Shown: positions 30,793 to 40,900, counted from the stretch's first letter. The stretch: DNA of 64,000 nt from Elusimicrobiota bacterium (GCA_017528425.1 JAFXOV010000063.1:26093-90092); one strand, 5' to 3'. The notes: generated by a model from the sequence alone, not told the origin. Program-made: numbers and translations.

Positions 30793-31478
30793 TGTTTTAC
30801 CTCTAAATTATCTAAACTTTCAAAAGTAATTTTACCTTCAACATTTTTATTCATTTTAACAGTTTTTTCATCGTATAGTAAAGATATTTCATCTGCTCTA
30901 AATTCCGCTTTTTTATCTTCCTGCCAAACGTTTACCTGCGGTTTATTCTTATCTTTTTCCATATACAAAGAATTGTCTGACTTTTTCAATAAAGCATTAT
31001 CCGCCGTTATTGTCCCCGAAGAAGATATTATTTTCACATTATCTATTGCCTTTACGGATTCAAAATTATCGTTCAAATACAACGTGTCCATGTAAAGATA
31101 AATCGTGTCGGTAGAATTTTTAAGTTCGTATTCTACTACGGGATTGTTCCCCCACATTTTTCCGTTCAATAATTTTGTATTATACTGTGCATTTTCCGCC
31201 TTCGCTTTTATAACACTCCCGTCTTCATTAGTCACAAAAAAATTCACATTCCCTTTAGCATCGACATCATCTGTTGTTCTGTAATATGTCATTTCGTTTG
31301 ATGTTATATTATAATTGCCTCTTTTAACATTTGCATGTCCTTTAAAATAAGCAATTTTGCCTTTATCCTTTATTATCATTTTATCACCGACAATTTCCGT
31401 TTTTTGTTTTTGCTCTGCTGCACAAACAAAAGAAACAACGAACAACGCCGTCATAATAAAAAATATTTTTTTAATCAA
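30789..31478 (-). CDS. lptA: LptA/OstA-like periplasmic LPS transport protein
   Basis: A 229-residue exported protein (signal MKKIFFIMTALFVVSFVCA preceded by MI) with the OstA/LptA beta-jellyroll repeat pattern: EIVGDKMIIKDKGKIAYFKGHANVKRG near the start, and TSNEMTYY and DAKGNVNFF after. Such proteins stack to form the LPS bridge across the periplasm. It is flanked by lptC and lptB, with 8-base and 4-base overlaps, which supports the role. It is somewhat longer than E. coli LptA (185) and has a second OstA-like half near residue 130. Confidence 0.85.
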   Translation of the reverse strand: MIKKIFFIMTALFVVSFVCAAEQKQKTEIVGDKMIIKDKGKIAYFKGHANVKRGNYNITSNEMTYYRTTDDVDAKGNVNFFVTNEDGSVIKAKAENAQYNTKLLNGKMWGNNPVVEYELKNSTDTIYLYMDTLYLNDNFESVKAIDNVKIISSSGTITADNALLKKSDNSLYMEKDKNKPQVNVWQEDKKAEFRADEISLLYDEKTVKMNKNVEGKITFESLDNLEVKQ

Positions 31479-32007
31479 TTATAATCCTTTGCTTTTTTAT
31501 AACAATATTTTTCAGTTCGGTATCAGACTCAAAACCTTTACCGTACATAACATCTTTATCTTTTGTTATTTTTATATCACTGTCCGAATATATTAACTGC
31601 TTTTTCGCATCATAGGAAACATCTCTTGTTTGCAAATATTCGTTATTTACTGTTTCTACCGTACATTTACCGAAAGCTTTTACATTGTTTGTTTCCATAT
31701 TTATTTCACCTTCTTCCGCAATAAGTATGGATTGATATTTCCCGTCTTCATAAAATTTAACTTTCGGTAATTTCAGTTTTGCAATTTTATTGTCTTCATC
31801 GATTATCGCAGACTCCGCTTCAAGAATCGTTTTTATTTTACCGTCTTTAGTTTCGGTAATAACAAACTTCTCTATGGTTTGTTCGGTCGTAGGAGGTGTT
31901 TCCTCTATGGTATTTTCTTCCTCGACACAAGAACAAACTGTAAACGAACATATCAAACATAATGTTAAAAACAAAATTTTACTTTTGTTTAGTTTTCCAT
32001 CTTTCAT
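31471..32007 (-). CDS. lptC: LptC-like lipoprotein
   Basis: A 178-residue protein whose N-terminus shows a lipoprotein signal (LFLTLCLICSFTVCSC), with the last Cys as likely lipid site. The rest matches the LptC/DUF1239 pattern: TETKDGKIKTILEAESAIID, then KLKLPKVKFYEDGK. LptC joins LptFG to LptA in the LPS bridge; it is usually held by an uncleaved helix, so a lipid anchor here is a variant seen in some phyla. The start overlaps the acyltransferase gene by 29 bases and lacks a clear ribosome site, so a later start is possible. Confidence 0.75.
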   Translation of the reverse strand: MKDGKLNKSKILFLTLCLICSFTVCSCVEEENTIEETPPTTEQTIEKFVITETKDGKIKTILEAESAIIDEDNKIAKLKLPKVKFYEDGKYQSILIAEEGEINMETNNVKAFGKCTVETVNNEYLQTRDVSYDAKKQLIYSDSDIKITKDKDVMYGKGFESDTELKNIVIKKQRIIID

Positions 32008-32878
32008 GAAACCATACCCACTGTTCAGGATTTTCTTTTATAAAAATTTCCAATGTTTTCGTAAGTTTTGCCGTAAAATTTTTAACATCCGTATCAAAAT
32101 CACCGGTAGTTTCCGGCGGAACTATTTCATCACTTATAACAAACTTATGTTTTCCGTCGGGCAATCTTTTATCTACAGCCAAAACCACAGGTGTTCCTAC
32201 TTTCAATGCTATTGATGCAAGCCCCAAAGGCGTAGATGCCGGTCTTCCGAAAAAATCGACAAAAACACTTTGAACCGAAGTATCCTGATCTATCAACATT
32301 GCAATTATTTCATTGTTCCTTAAAGCTTTAAGCATCTTTCTTGCGGAAGAAAGTTCGGATCTCAAAATAACTTTAACTTTCTTCATATTCCTGTAACTTA
32401 CAAGCATATTATTCAATTCTTCGATATAAATCTTTCTTGCTATAACATTCAAAGGATAATGTTTTGCCACTCCTGCCGCAAGCATTTCCCAATTTCCTAT
32501 ATGTCCGCTTAATGCCAAAATTCCTTTTTTCCTTTCAAGAAGTCTGTTAAAAATATCTTTTTGTTCCTGTTCCATTATCGCAACAGAATCAAAAAATTTA
32601 TCACTCATCTTTGGAAAATTCAACAACTCAAAAAAATTTTTTGCTTCATATTTAAAAACCGTTTTGATTATTTTGGTTATTTCTTTCTGTGATTTTTCCG
32701 GAAAACACATCGTTAAATGTGTTCTTGCTTTATTTCTTGCATCGGCGACAACATAATAGGCAAGTCCGCCTAAAAAGTTTGCCAGGAAACCTACAGTAAA
32801 CTTATATGGCAAAATTAAAACTATTTTTGAAAACAACCACGCGGCGTAAAAATAACATTTTCTTATATATTTCTTCAT
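31979..32878 (-). CDS. Lipid A late acyltransferase (LpxL/HtrB family)
   Basis: A 299-residue inner-membrane enzyme that should add a secondary acyl chain to lipid A from acyl-ACP. An N-terminal hydrophobic helix is followed by the acyltransferase motif SGHIGNWEM (His and Glu of HX4D/E), then IDQDTSVQSVFVDFFGRP, another family block that ends in STPLGLA, and a C-terminal PEQWVWFHERWK. All match LpxL/LpxM proteins; which acyl position it uses cannot be told. Its place between kdsC and lptC fits LPS assembly: Kdo is attached first, then acylation, then export. Confidence 0.9.
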   Translation of the reverse strand: MKKYIRKCYFYAAWLFSKIVLILPYKFTVGFLANFLGGLAYYVVADARNKARTHLTMCFPEKSQKEITKIIKTVFKYEAKNFFELLNFPKMSDKFFDSVAIMEQEQKDIFNRLLERKKGILALSGHIGNWEMLAAGVAKHYPLNVIARKIYIEELNNMLVSYRNMKKVKVILRSELSSARKMLKALRNNEIIAMLIDQDTSVQSVFVDFFGRPASTPLGLASIALKVGTPVVLAVDKRLPDGKHKFVISDEIVPPETTGDFDTDVKNFTAKLTKTLEIFIKENPEQWVWFHERWKTKQK

Positions 32879-32880
32879 GA

Positions 32881-33414
32881 CTATTTACTTAATATTTCAT
32901 CCCATTTTTTATTTGCTTTCAACAACAATTCGCAAACTTCTCTAAATACACCTTTCCCGCCGTCATATTGCGAAATATATTTTGAAACTTTCTTTGCTTC
33001 TACAACAGCATCTTTCGGGCAAACGGATAATCCTGCTTTTTTCAAAGCACATAAATCTATAATATCGTCGCCTATATAAAGAATTTCAGACATTCCTATA
33101 GACATCTTGTTGGCTATATTTATGAGAGATTTTATTTTATCTTTGCATTCTTGAACCAAGAAATCCACTTTCTGTTCTTTTGCTCTTATTTCTACCTGTT
33201 TTGATTTTCTTCCTGTAATCCAAGCAACTTTAACATCCGGCAAATATTCTTTTAATAAATGCATTCCCAATCTGTCTTTAACATTCCAAATTTTTATTTC
33301 TTCCCCGTTTTCGAGCAAAATGATTTCTCCCGCCGTCATAACTCCGTCTATATCGGTAGCAATCAATTTTATTTTTGAAGCTGCATTTAACAATTGTTTC
33401 GTATATTTTTTCAT
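32881..33414 (-). CDS. kdsC: 3-deoxy-D-manno-octulosonate 8-phosphate phosphatase
   Basis: Removes phosphate from Kdo-8-phosphate, the third step of Kdo synthesis. The 177-residue HAD-family enzyme has the nucleophile motif TDIDGVMT (DxD), the Thr/Ser motif WITGRKSK, and the C-terminal LYIGDDIIDLCALKKAG with paired Asp residues binding Mg. It is of the small C0 type without a cap. It stops 2 bases before the acyltransferase gene begins. Confidence 0.95.
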   Translation of the reverse strand: MKKYTKQLLNAASKIKLIATDIDGVMTAGEIILLENGEEIKIWNVKDRLGMHLLKEYLPDVKVAWITGRKSKQVEIRAKEQKVDFLVQECKDKIKSLINIANKMSIGMSEILYIGDDIIDLCALKKAGLSVCPKDAVVEAKKVSKYISQYDGGKGVFREVCELLLKANKKWDEILSK

Positions 33415-33437
33415 TTTAATAACCCGATACTTTAATT

Positions 33438-33632
33438 TTACTTGTCTGTATTATCCGCTTTTTGTAACCACGGAGTAATCTCCATGGGAATATCTCTCAT
33501 ATAAGGTTTTAACAAAAAGTTTAAAGAAAAAAATGCTACAACAAGAACAACCATTATTATCAAAAAGCTTTTACACATCCATTTCAAAGATGGCATCCAT
33601 GTACCTTGTTCTTTTATTTTCTTTTCTGCCAT
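33438..33632 (-). CDS. Small single-pass membrane protein in the Kdo operon
   Basis: 64 residues with one membrane helix (SFLIIMVVLVVAFFSLNFLL, about 26-45), a basic N-terminus and an acidic C-terminus. I do not recognise a family. It starts 1 base after the kdsA stop and is followed by kdsC after 23 bases, so it is in the operon. Its place suggests a role in envelope assembly, but none is shown. Confidence 0.6.
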   Translation of the reverse strand: MAEKKIKEQGTWMPSLKWMCKSFLIIMVVLVVAFFSLNFLLKPYMRDIPMEITPWLQKADNTDK

Positions 33633-33633
33633 T

Positions 33634-34464
33634 TTAGAATCCTTTAACTAACTTATCTATTTTTATTGCTTGATTTATCATAGACTTGAAGATTTTTAAA
33701 TCCACGGAATTTGCACCGTCTGAAAGTGCCTTATCCGGATTTTGATGAGTTTCTATAAACAAAGCAGAAACTCCGACGGCACAAGCGGCTTTTGCAAGAG
33801 GTAACACAAACTGTCTGTCCCCGCCGCTCGCGGTTCCAAGCCCTCCGGGTTTTTGAACACTGTGTGTAGCATCAAAAATTACCGGATAACCGAATTGTTT
33901 CATTATTTCTATTGATCTGTAATCAACGACCAAGTTTCTGTATCCGAAACTTGCTCCTCTTTCCGTAAGAGAAATTTTATTGTTAAACTTTGCGATTTTG
34001 TTTACTACCTGCAACATATCTTCAGGTGCAAGAAATTGTCCTTTTTTTACATTTACCGGCAAACCTGTTTTTGCACACTCAACAACCAGGTCTGTTTGTC
34101 TGCACAAAAATGCCGGTATTTGTATAATATCCGCAACCTGTGCAACTTTTTCAACATCGTGTGTACAATGAACATCCGTAAGAACCGGAACTTTAAACTC
34201 TTTTTTTATTTCGGCTAATATCTTTAATCCGTCTTCTATTCCGGGACCTCTGAAAGAATTGAGCGAAGATCTGTTTGCTTTGTCGTAAGATGCTTTAAAT
34301 ATGAAATTTATTTTTTCTTTTAAACAAATCTCTTTTAATTTTTTTGCCAAATCAAAAACTTGTTTTCTGCTCTCGATAACACACGGACCTGCAATAACCG
34401 ACAACGGTAAATTGTTGGCCAATGCTATTTTGTTTGTAATGTTTATTTTCTTAAATTTATTCAT
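33634..34464 (-). CDS. kdsA: 3-deoxy-8-phosphooctulonate synthase KdsA
   Basis: Condenses phosphoenolpyruvate and arabinose-5-phosphate to Kdo-8-phosphate. The start is taken at 34464 (276 residues) because a further 12 codons upstream begin with TTG and overlap the promoter. Family motifs: SVIAGPCVIESR, FKASYDKANRSS, TDVHCTHDVEKV, LTERGASFGYRN and FDATHSVQKPGG, all intact. The Asn in KANRSS and the usual metal-site pattern need alignment to decide between metal-dependent and independent forms. No ribosome site is present: the A of the ATG is the predicted transcription start, so the mRNA may be leaderless. First gene of the Kdo-Lpt operon. Confidence 0.95.
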   Translation of the reverse strand: MNKFKKINITNKIALANNLPLSVIAGPCVIESRKQVFDLAKKLKEICLKEKINFIFKASYDKANRSSLNSFRGPGIEDGLKILAEIKKEFKVPVLTDVHCTHDVEKVAQVADIIQIPAFLCRQTDLVVECAKTGLPVNVKKGQFLAPEDMLQVVNKIAKFNNKISLTERGASFGYRNLVVDYRSIEIMKQFGYPVIFDATHSVQKPGGLGTASGGDRQFVLPLAKAACAVGVSALFIETHQNPDKALSDGANSVDLKIFKSMINQAIKIDKLVKGF

Positions 34465-34470
34465 TTTTAT

Positions 34471-34500
34471 ATTATACCAATTATGCAATAAATTTAGCAA
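34471..34500 (-). promoter_or_regulatory. Promoter of the kdsA operon, leaderless
   Basis: On the minus strand TTGCTA (34495-34500), 18-base spacer, then TATAAT (34471-34476), with TGG before the hexamer making an extended -10. Six bases separate TATAAT from the kdsA ATG, so transcription should begin at the A of the start codon. Confidence 0.65.
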
Positions 34501-34514
34501 TTAAAAAACTTATT

Positions 34515-34934
34515 TTATTCTCCGATAATTTTTATTAAAACTCTCTTTCTTCTTTGACCGTCAAACTCTCCGTAGAATATTTGTTCCCAAGGTCCGAAAT
34601 CAAGCTCGCCGTTTGTAATTGCAACCACGGTTTCTCTACCCATAACCTGCCTTTTTAAATGAGAATCGGCATTATCTTCTCCGGTATCGTTATGTCTGTA
34701 AGAATTTATCGGTTCGTGCGGTGCAAGTTTTTCAAGCCATTTTCTAAAATCGTTGTGTAATCCGTATTCGTTATCGTTAATGAAAACACTTGCGGTAATA
34801 TGCATGGCATTTACCAAACACAATCCTTCCTTTATACCGCTTTCATCTATTGCCTGCTGAACATCATCGGTGATATTTATAAAATCTATTCTTTTATCGG
34901 TATTAAAAAACAATTCTTTTCTAAAAGTTTTCAT
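34515..34934 (-). CDS. YjbQ-family (UPF0047) protein
   Basis: A 139-residue cytoplasmic protein of the YjbQ/UPF0047 family, of which some members show thiamine-phosphate synthase activity when overproduced. Motifs: [18 protein letters not shown] near residue 40, then the His-rich [19 protein letters not shown] and the C-terminal [24 protein letters not shown]. The true cellular role is not settled. It sits in a short operon after the nitroreductase gene and ends just before the kdsA promoter. Confidence 0.88.
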   Translation of the reverse strand: MKTFRKELFFNTDKRIDFINITDDVQQAIDESGIKEGLCLVNAMHITASVFINDNEYGLHNDFRKWLEKLAPHEPINSYRHNDTGEDNADSHLKRQVMGRETVVAITNGELDFGPWEQIFYGEFDGQRRKRVLIKIIGE

Positions 34935-34946
34935 TTTTTTCCCCTT

Positions 34947-35462
34947 TTATAATTCTACAACCATTTCATTTATATTTTTTCTCATAAAATGCCAATCACT
35001 CGGTTTTGATTTTTCGGACGGATATCCCAATGCCAAAAACATTACGGGAACAATATTTTCCGGAAGTTTAAATGTTTCTGTCGCTATTTTTGAATTAAAT
35101 CCTCTTATCCAAAGAGAATGTATTCCCAAGGTTTCGGCTTCATACATCATTGTTGTTGCCGCAATACTTGCATCCTGTTCACCGGAATGATATCCTTCTT
35201 CTCTTTTATTTTTCCAAACTTCATTTTTATCGAAACAAACTAAAATCATAACCGGAGCATTATATGTAAACGGCGTAACCGTTGCTGCAAGTTCAAGCGC
35301 CTTTTTACTTTTTAACACATAAAACTTTTGAGGCTGATAATTGCATGCCGTAGGAACAAGCCTTCCTGCTTCAAGTATTTTATCGAGTTCCCCTTTTTCT
35401 ATCGGAGTATCGGCAAAATTTCTTTCGGAATACCTTTGTTTTACCAATTCTAAAAAATCCAT
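34947..35462 (-). CDS. Nitroreductase-family flavoprotein
   Basis: A 171-residue FMN-dependent oxidoreductase. The start KQRYSERNFADTPIEKGEL is the usual phosphate-binding arginine region; PTACNYQPQKFYVLKS and a GIHSLWIRGFN block follow, with FLALGYPSEK near the end. Substrates of such enzymes (quinones, nitro compounds, flavins) cannot be predicted from sequence. It lies 12 bases before the YjbQ gene and after an unnamed membrane protein gene, probably one operon. Confidence 0.88.
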   Translation of the reverse strand: MDFLELVKQRYSERNFADTPIEKGELDKILEAGRLVPTACNYQPQKFYVLKSKKALELAATVTPFTYNAPVMILVCFDKNEVWKNKREEGYHSGEQDASIAATTMMYEAETLGIHSLWIRGFNSKIATETFKLPENIVPVMFLALGYPSEKSKPSDWHFMRKNINEMVVEL

Positions 35463-35481
35463 TTTTACCTCCTAAATATTT

Positions 35482-36108
35482 TTAACTTCTTTTTAAAATT
35501 TCCACATCGGTAACATAAATTATTTCACATCCTATCATTTCCCCCCACGAAGATGTATCTTCCCTGGACAAAGAAGATGTCCAAGGTATCATACCGGGCT
35601 TTTCGGCTTTAACAAGTTGTCCTTTAATCGTTACCAAATCGTATTGCTTTATTTTAAACAATTTCTTCTTTATATTTTTATCTGCGGGAATACAATGATT
35701 GTTAGACAGAGAAATTCTTATATCTTTTTCCATTATAGGCCAATAATCTTTCTTGGGAGCATACAACAAACATCTTTTTCTATGTTTAAACTTCATCTCT
35801 CTCAACACTTCGGCCATAGACATTTTTTTCCAGGCAAGTGCAATATCTATCGGAGAAATCGAAGATACGGAATCAAAAAAATATCGTTTTGTACTGATGA
35901 CTATACCGGTTATGGAATAATCCGCTAACGGTGTAAGAAAAAACTTTTTATATTTGAACGGTGCTTTGTTTTTTATTACATTTTGTATCGGTTCTTGTTT
36001 TACGGCTATACCTTTCCAATCGGCTTTTTTTTCGTATATAAAGCCGAAATAAACTATAACCACCATTAACAAACAAATTAAAAACAATTGTATATTAGTT
36101 TTATTCAT
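35482..36108 (-). CDS. Conserved membrane-anchored protein, unnamed family
   Basis: 208 residues with one N-terminal membrane helix (IQLFLICLLMVVIVYFGFIY) and a soluble domain. I recall the soluble pattern from unnamed proteins in many Proteobacteria: an opening like LADYSITGIVIST, SPIDIALAWKKMS, then SNNHCIPAD, and finally SSLSREDTSSWGEMIGCE. The paired His/Pro and SREDT motifs look like conserved sites, but no function is known to me. It heads an operon with the nitroreductase and YjbQ genes and is divergent from the NlpC/P60 gene. Confidence 0.7.
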   Translation of the reverse strand: MNKTNIQLFLICLLMVVIVYFGFIYEKKADWKGIAVKQEPIQNVIKNKAPFKYKKFFLTPLADYSITGIVISTKRYFFDSVSSISPIDIALAWKKMSMAEVLREMKFKHRKRCLLYAPKKDYWPIMEKDIRISLSNNHCIPADKNIKKKLFKIKQYDLVTIKGQLVKAEKPGMIPWTSSLSREDTSSWGEMIGCEIIYVTDVEILKRS

Positions 36109-36210
36109 TTTGTTTTCATAAAATGATTTCGAATACTCTTATTATATATTTTTAATGTCTATTAAAAAAGCAATTAAAATTGTGTTCTAAATTTTGTAAA
36201 ATATCAATAT

Positions 36211-37683
36211 ATGAAATTATTAAAAAATTTTATTCTTACATCAACAATATTAACTTTTTTATTTTCATATAGTAACGGTGAACTGCTCATAAACGAAAAT
36301 TATGCTTTTTTTATCGACGGTGAAGAATTTGAAGAACCTTATGAAGATTCTTCTCCCATAGATGAAAAAGAAATAGTACAAAATAATAAATTCATTCCGA
36401 ATGGCCCGATGATAATAACAGATGTTGCCAGAAAAATGAAAACCGCAGGGTACTGGATATCAAAAATAAAAAATCCCGACAAAGAAATTTTAACGGCAAA
36501 ACAAATACAGGAAAAGAACAAAGAATTATTTAGAGATTTAATTTATTTAAACGATATAGAAACTTTTTCCGAAATAAAGACATCGGCATTAAAAAAACAA
36601 CAAAAACAAATATTTAAAATGTTTTATTACAGAAAATATATAGACAGTTCTTTTAACACTATAAGCAAAGAATACGTGAATAAAATTTATAATAATATAA
36701 AAATGCCTAACACAAAAAAGATTAAAGCAAAATATGCAATATCTACGGCTTATAGTGATATCAGGCTGATGCCTACGGACAAAAATTTTCTGTACGACAA
36801 AACAACTTACGATATTGACAGAATGCAGGTCGCAAGTGTTGATATAGGAACACCTTTAATCACTTTAATAACAACAAAAGATAAACAATGGACTTTTGTT
36901 GTATCTTACGAATCGGAAGGTTGGATAAAAACAAAAGACATTGCTTCTACGGAGCAACAAACTTTCTTAAATTGGATAAACGAAAAAGATTTCGCAATTG
37001 TAACCGATAATAAGACAGATATTTTCTTAGACGAAAAAATGACCAAATATTACGATTATCTTCGTATGTCTACAAAGTTGCCGTTAATAAAAAAGGTTAA
37101 CAATGAAATTCTTTGTGTAAAGATACCGAAATCAACAAATAAAGGAAATTTAATTTTTGAAAAAGCCTATTTATATACTCGTGACACAAATATCGGATAC
37201 TTAAAATATACTCAAAGAAATATATTACAGCAAGCCTTTAAACATATAAATTCCCCGTACTCTTGGGGCGGTTATGACGGAGAGCAAGATTGTTCTACTT
37301 TTATCAGACAAGTTTTCGGTTGTTTCGGTTTGATACTTCCGAGAAACTCTTTGGCACAAATAAAATCCGGAAACAAACAAATTAACATTGATAACAAACT
37401 ATCCGATTCCGATAAGAGTAAAGAAATTATTTCGAAAACCATACCTGCGATATCTCTATTGTATTTGCCGGGACATATAATGCTTTATATCGGTGAAGAA
37501 AATGATACCCCATATGCAATTCATGCAATATGGGGCACGGAAAATTTTATAAATAAAAAAGAAAGACATGTAAGTTTTATCAACAGGGTCGTAGTATCAA
37601 ACCTCAGTATAGGCGAAAAAACATCCAAAAATTCTCTTTTGCGCAGAATAAAAAAAGTTAATACCTTAACCTTAAGAAAATAA
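36211..37683 (+). CDS. Secreted NlpC/P60 peptidoglycan hydrolase with SH3-like domain
   Basis: A 490-residue exported cysteine peptidase likely to cut peptide stems of peptidoglycan. After a signal peptide (MKLLKNFILTSTILTFLFSY) comes a region of about 150 residues that resembles the N-terminal stabilising domain of such enzymes, then an SH3b-like part (TAYSDIRLMPTDKN and WTFVVSYESEGWIKTKD). The catalytic domain begins near 340: YSWGGYDGEQDCSTF with Cys361, PGHIMLYIG with His422, and a third polar residue His438 in IHAIWG. It has no clear ribosome site; TAAAAT ends 8 bases before the ATG, so a very short leader is possible. It stands alone on this strand. Confidence 0.88.
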   Translation: MKLLKNFILTSTILTFLFSYSNGELLINENYAFFIDGEEFEEPYEDSSPIDEKEIVQNNKFIPNGPMIITDVARKMKTAGYWISKIKNPDKEILTAKQIQEKNKELFRDLIYLNDIETFSEIKTSALKKQQKQIFKMFYYRKYIDSSFNTISKEYVNKIYNNIKMPNTKKIKAKYAISTAYSDIRLMPTDKNFLYDKTTYDIDRMQVASVDIGTPLITLITTKDKQWTFVVSYESEGWIKTKDIASTEQQTFLNWINEKDFAIVTDNKTDIFLDEKMTKYYDYLRMSTKLPLIKKVNNEILCVKIPKSTNKGNLIFEKAYLYTRDTNIGYLKYTQRNILQQAFKHINSPYSWGGYDGEQDCSTFIRQVFGCFGLILPRNSLAQIKSGNKQINIDNKLSDSDKSKEIISKTIPAISLLYLPGHIMLYIGEENDTPYAIHAIWGTENFINKKERHVSFINRVVVSNLSIGEKTSKNSLLRRIKKVNTLTLRK

Positions 37684-37685
37684 AA

Positions 37686-38972
37686 TTACCAATGCAATTT
37701 CGGCTTTCTTGCAGCTTCAACTTCGTTTAATCTCTTTACGGACGTATTTACCGGCGCATTATGAACAACTTCCGGATTTGTTTTGGATTCTTCTATTATA
37801 TTCAACAATGTCTCTATGAATTCGTCTAAAGTTTGTTTAGATTCCGTTTCCGTGGGCTCTATCATCATAGCTTCTTCAACTATCAACGGGAAATATATTG
37901 TCGGAGCATAATAACCGTTATCCAAAAGTCTTTTTGCAACATCCAATGTTTTTATATCTCCGCCTAAAGCTCCTTTTAAAGACATTGCAAACTCATGCAT
38001 ACAGGAATTTCCTGCAGGAACTTTAACTTTGCTTTTTAATTTAGACAATATGTAATTTGCATTAATAACTGCTTGTTTGGATGCCTGCGTCAAACCTTCC
38101 CCGCCCAATGATTTTATGTAAGCACAAGCCTTTAATATTACAGGAAAATTTCCGTAAAAAGCTTTCATTCTACCTATGGATTTTTTACCATCATTGAAAT
38201 AAAGTTTAAATTTGTTATCTTCTTTTATAACGACAGGAGACGGCAAACATTCTTTTAAAAATGCTTTTACTCCTACAGGACCTGATCCCGGTCCTCCTCC
38301 ACCGTGAGGTGTAGAAAATGTTTTATGTAAATTGATATGCATAACGTCAAAACCTATATCCGCGGGACGAACAATTCCCATAACGGCATTAAGATTTGCT
38401 CCGTCGTAATAAAGCAAAGATCCGTTATCATGAATCAATTTGGATATTTCTTCAATATTTTTTTCAAATACTCCCAACGTATTAGGATTTGTCATCATCA
38501 TTGCCGCAACATCACTGTTTAAAACTTCTTTTAATTTTTCCGGTGAAACGATACCGTTCTCATCCGACTTCAAAGAAACAATTTCAAACCCCGACAATGC
38601 TGCCGAGGCGGGATTTGTTCCGTGAGCGGAATCGGGAACAATTATTTTTGTTCTTTTTTCATTTTTGTTTTTAAAATATTGAGCAATTATCAAGAGTCCC
38701 GTATATTCTCCGTGTGCTCCTGCCGCGGGCTGTAATGTAAAATAATCCATTCCGGAAATTTCACACAAATCTTTTTGCAATTCATACATTATTTCCAAAC
38801 TGCCCTGCATACTTTCTTCATTCTGATAAGGATGAATTGAAGAAAATTCTTCGAATTTTGCAATTTTTTCATTTACCAAAGGATTATGTTTCATCGTACA
38901 TGAGCCCAACGGATACATTGTTGTACTTAAAGCATAATTTTTTCTTGATAAATTCGTGTAATGTCTTAACAA
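37686..38972 (-). CDS. gcvPB: Glycine dehydrogenase (decarboxylating) subunit 2, 5'-disrupted
   Basis: Subunit 2 of the P protein decarboxylates glycine with PLP and passes the aminomethyl group to lipoyl-GcvH. The PLP lysine is in NLHKTFSTPHGGGGPGSGPVG; other family blocks are YPLGSCTMKHNP, AHGTNPASAAL and the C-terminal MIEPTETESK. Only 428 codons can be translated from TTG 38972, which has no ribosome site. Homologues are about 480 residues and begin some 50 residues earlier. The same frame does continue to an ATG at 39119 just after gcvPA, but a TAA at 39081-39083 (codon 13) breaks it. So either the gene is newly disrupted, the stop is a sequence error, or a non-standard start is used. 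The catalytic core is intact. Confidence 0.9.
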   Translation of the reverse strand: MLRHYTNLSRKNYALSTTMYPLGSCTMKHNPLVNEKIAKFEEFSSIHPYQNEESMQGSLEIMYELQKDLCEISGMDYFTLQPAAGAHGEYTGLLIIAQYFKNKNEKRTKIIVPDSAHGTNPASAALSGFEIVSLKSDENGIVSPEKLKEVLNSDVAAMMMTNPNTLGVFEKNIEEISKLIHDNGSLLYYDGANLNAVMGIVRPADIGFDVMHINLHKTFSTPHGGGGPGSGPVGVKAFLKECLPSPVVIKEDNKFKLYFNDGKKSIGRMKAFYGNFPVILKACAYIKSLGGEGLTQASKQAVINANYILSKLKSKVKVPAGNSCMHEFAMSLKGALGGDIKTLDVAKRLLDNGYYAPTIYFPLIVEEAMMIEPTETESKQTLDEFIETLLNIIEESKTNPEVVHNAPVNTSVKRLNEVEAARKPKLHW

Positions 38973-39119
38973 TGTGGATTCCGAAATATTGGGAATATTC
39001 GGAACTGTTGTTCTTTTATATTTGTCGTCGATACTTACATTTAACTCAATATCGCTTTCAACAATTACGCTACTTCTGTTTTACTTTTTTTCATTTAAAG
39101 TTTTATTATTGTTGATCAT
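38973..39119 (-). other. gcvPB: Upstream part of gcvPB with an in-frame stop
   Basis: From ATG 39119, 4 bases after the gcvPA stop, the gcvPB frame reads MINNNKTLNEKK, then TAA (39081-39083), then NRSSVIVESDIELNVS and TTVPNIPNISES into the known RHYTNLSR block. The coding pattern after the stop resembles the normal GcvPB N-terminus in length and place, so I take it as once-coding. Confidence 0.65.
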
Positions 39120-39123
39120 TTTT

Positions 39124-40464
<1,341 letters not shown>

Positions 40465-40469
40465 TTATT

Positions 40470-40850
40470 TTAACCTTCTATTGATTTTGCATATTGTTCT
40501 GCATTCATTAAAGCTTTAAAATCTTCTTCGTTTGATACTTCCAAAACAAAGAAATATCCTTTTCCGTAAGGATCTTGGTTTATAAGTTCAGGTGCTGAAA
40601 GCAACTCTTCGTTAACTTCCACTATCGTTCCCGAAACAGGACTATAAATATCAAATGCCGATTTTACGGATTCAACAACCGCACACGGTTGTTCTTTATC
40701 AAAACTTTTGCCTACTTCAGGTAATTCAACATGAACAATATCGGTAATTTCATGCTGTGCATGGTCGGTAATTCCTACATAAACTTTGTTACCTTCCTTT
40801 CTTGCCCATTCATGAGTTTTTGCATAGAATAAATTGTTTGGTACATTCAT
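40470..40850 (-). CDS. gcvH: Glycine cleavage system H protein
   Basis: Lipoyl carrier of the glycine cleavage system, 126 residues. Lys63 in VVESVKSAFDIYSP is the lipoylation site; YAKTHEWARKEGNKVYVGIT at the start and GKGYFFVLEV near the end are typical. GGGAGA stands before the ATG. It is the first gene of the gcvH-gcvPA-gcvPB operon, a different order from the common T-H-P. Confidence 0.97.
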   Translation of the reverse strand: MNVPNNLFYAKTHEWARKEGNKVYVGITDHAQHEITDIVHVELPEVGKSFDKEQPCAVVESVKSAFDIYSPVSGTIVEVNEELLSAPELINQDPYGKGYFFVLEVSNEEDFKALMNAEQYAKSIEG

Positions 40851-40900
40851 TTGTTTTCTCCCGAAATTAATATTTTAAAAGTTATTTTAAATGTTTTTAT

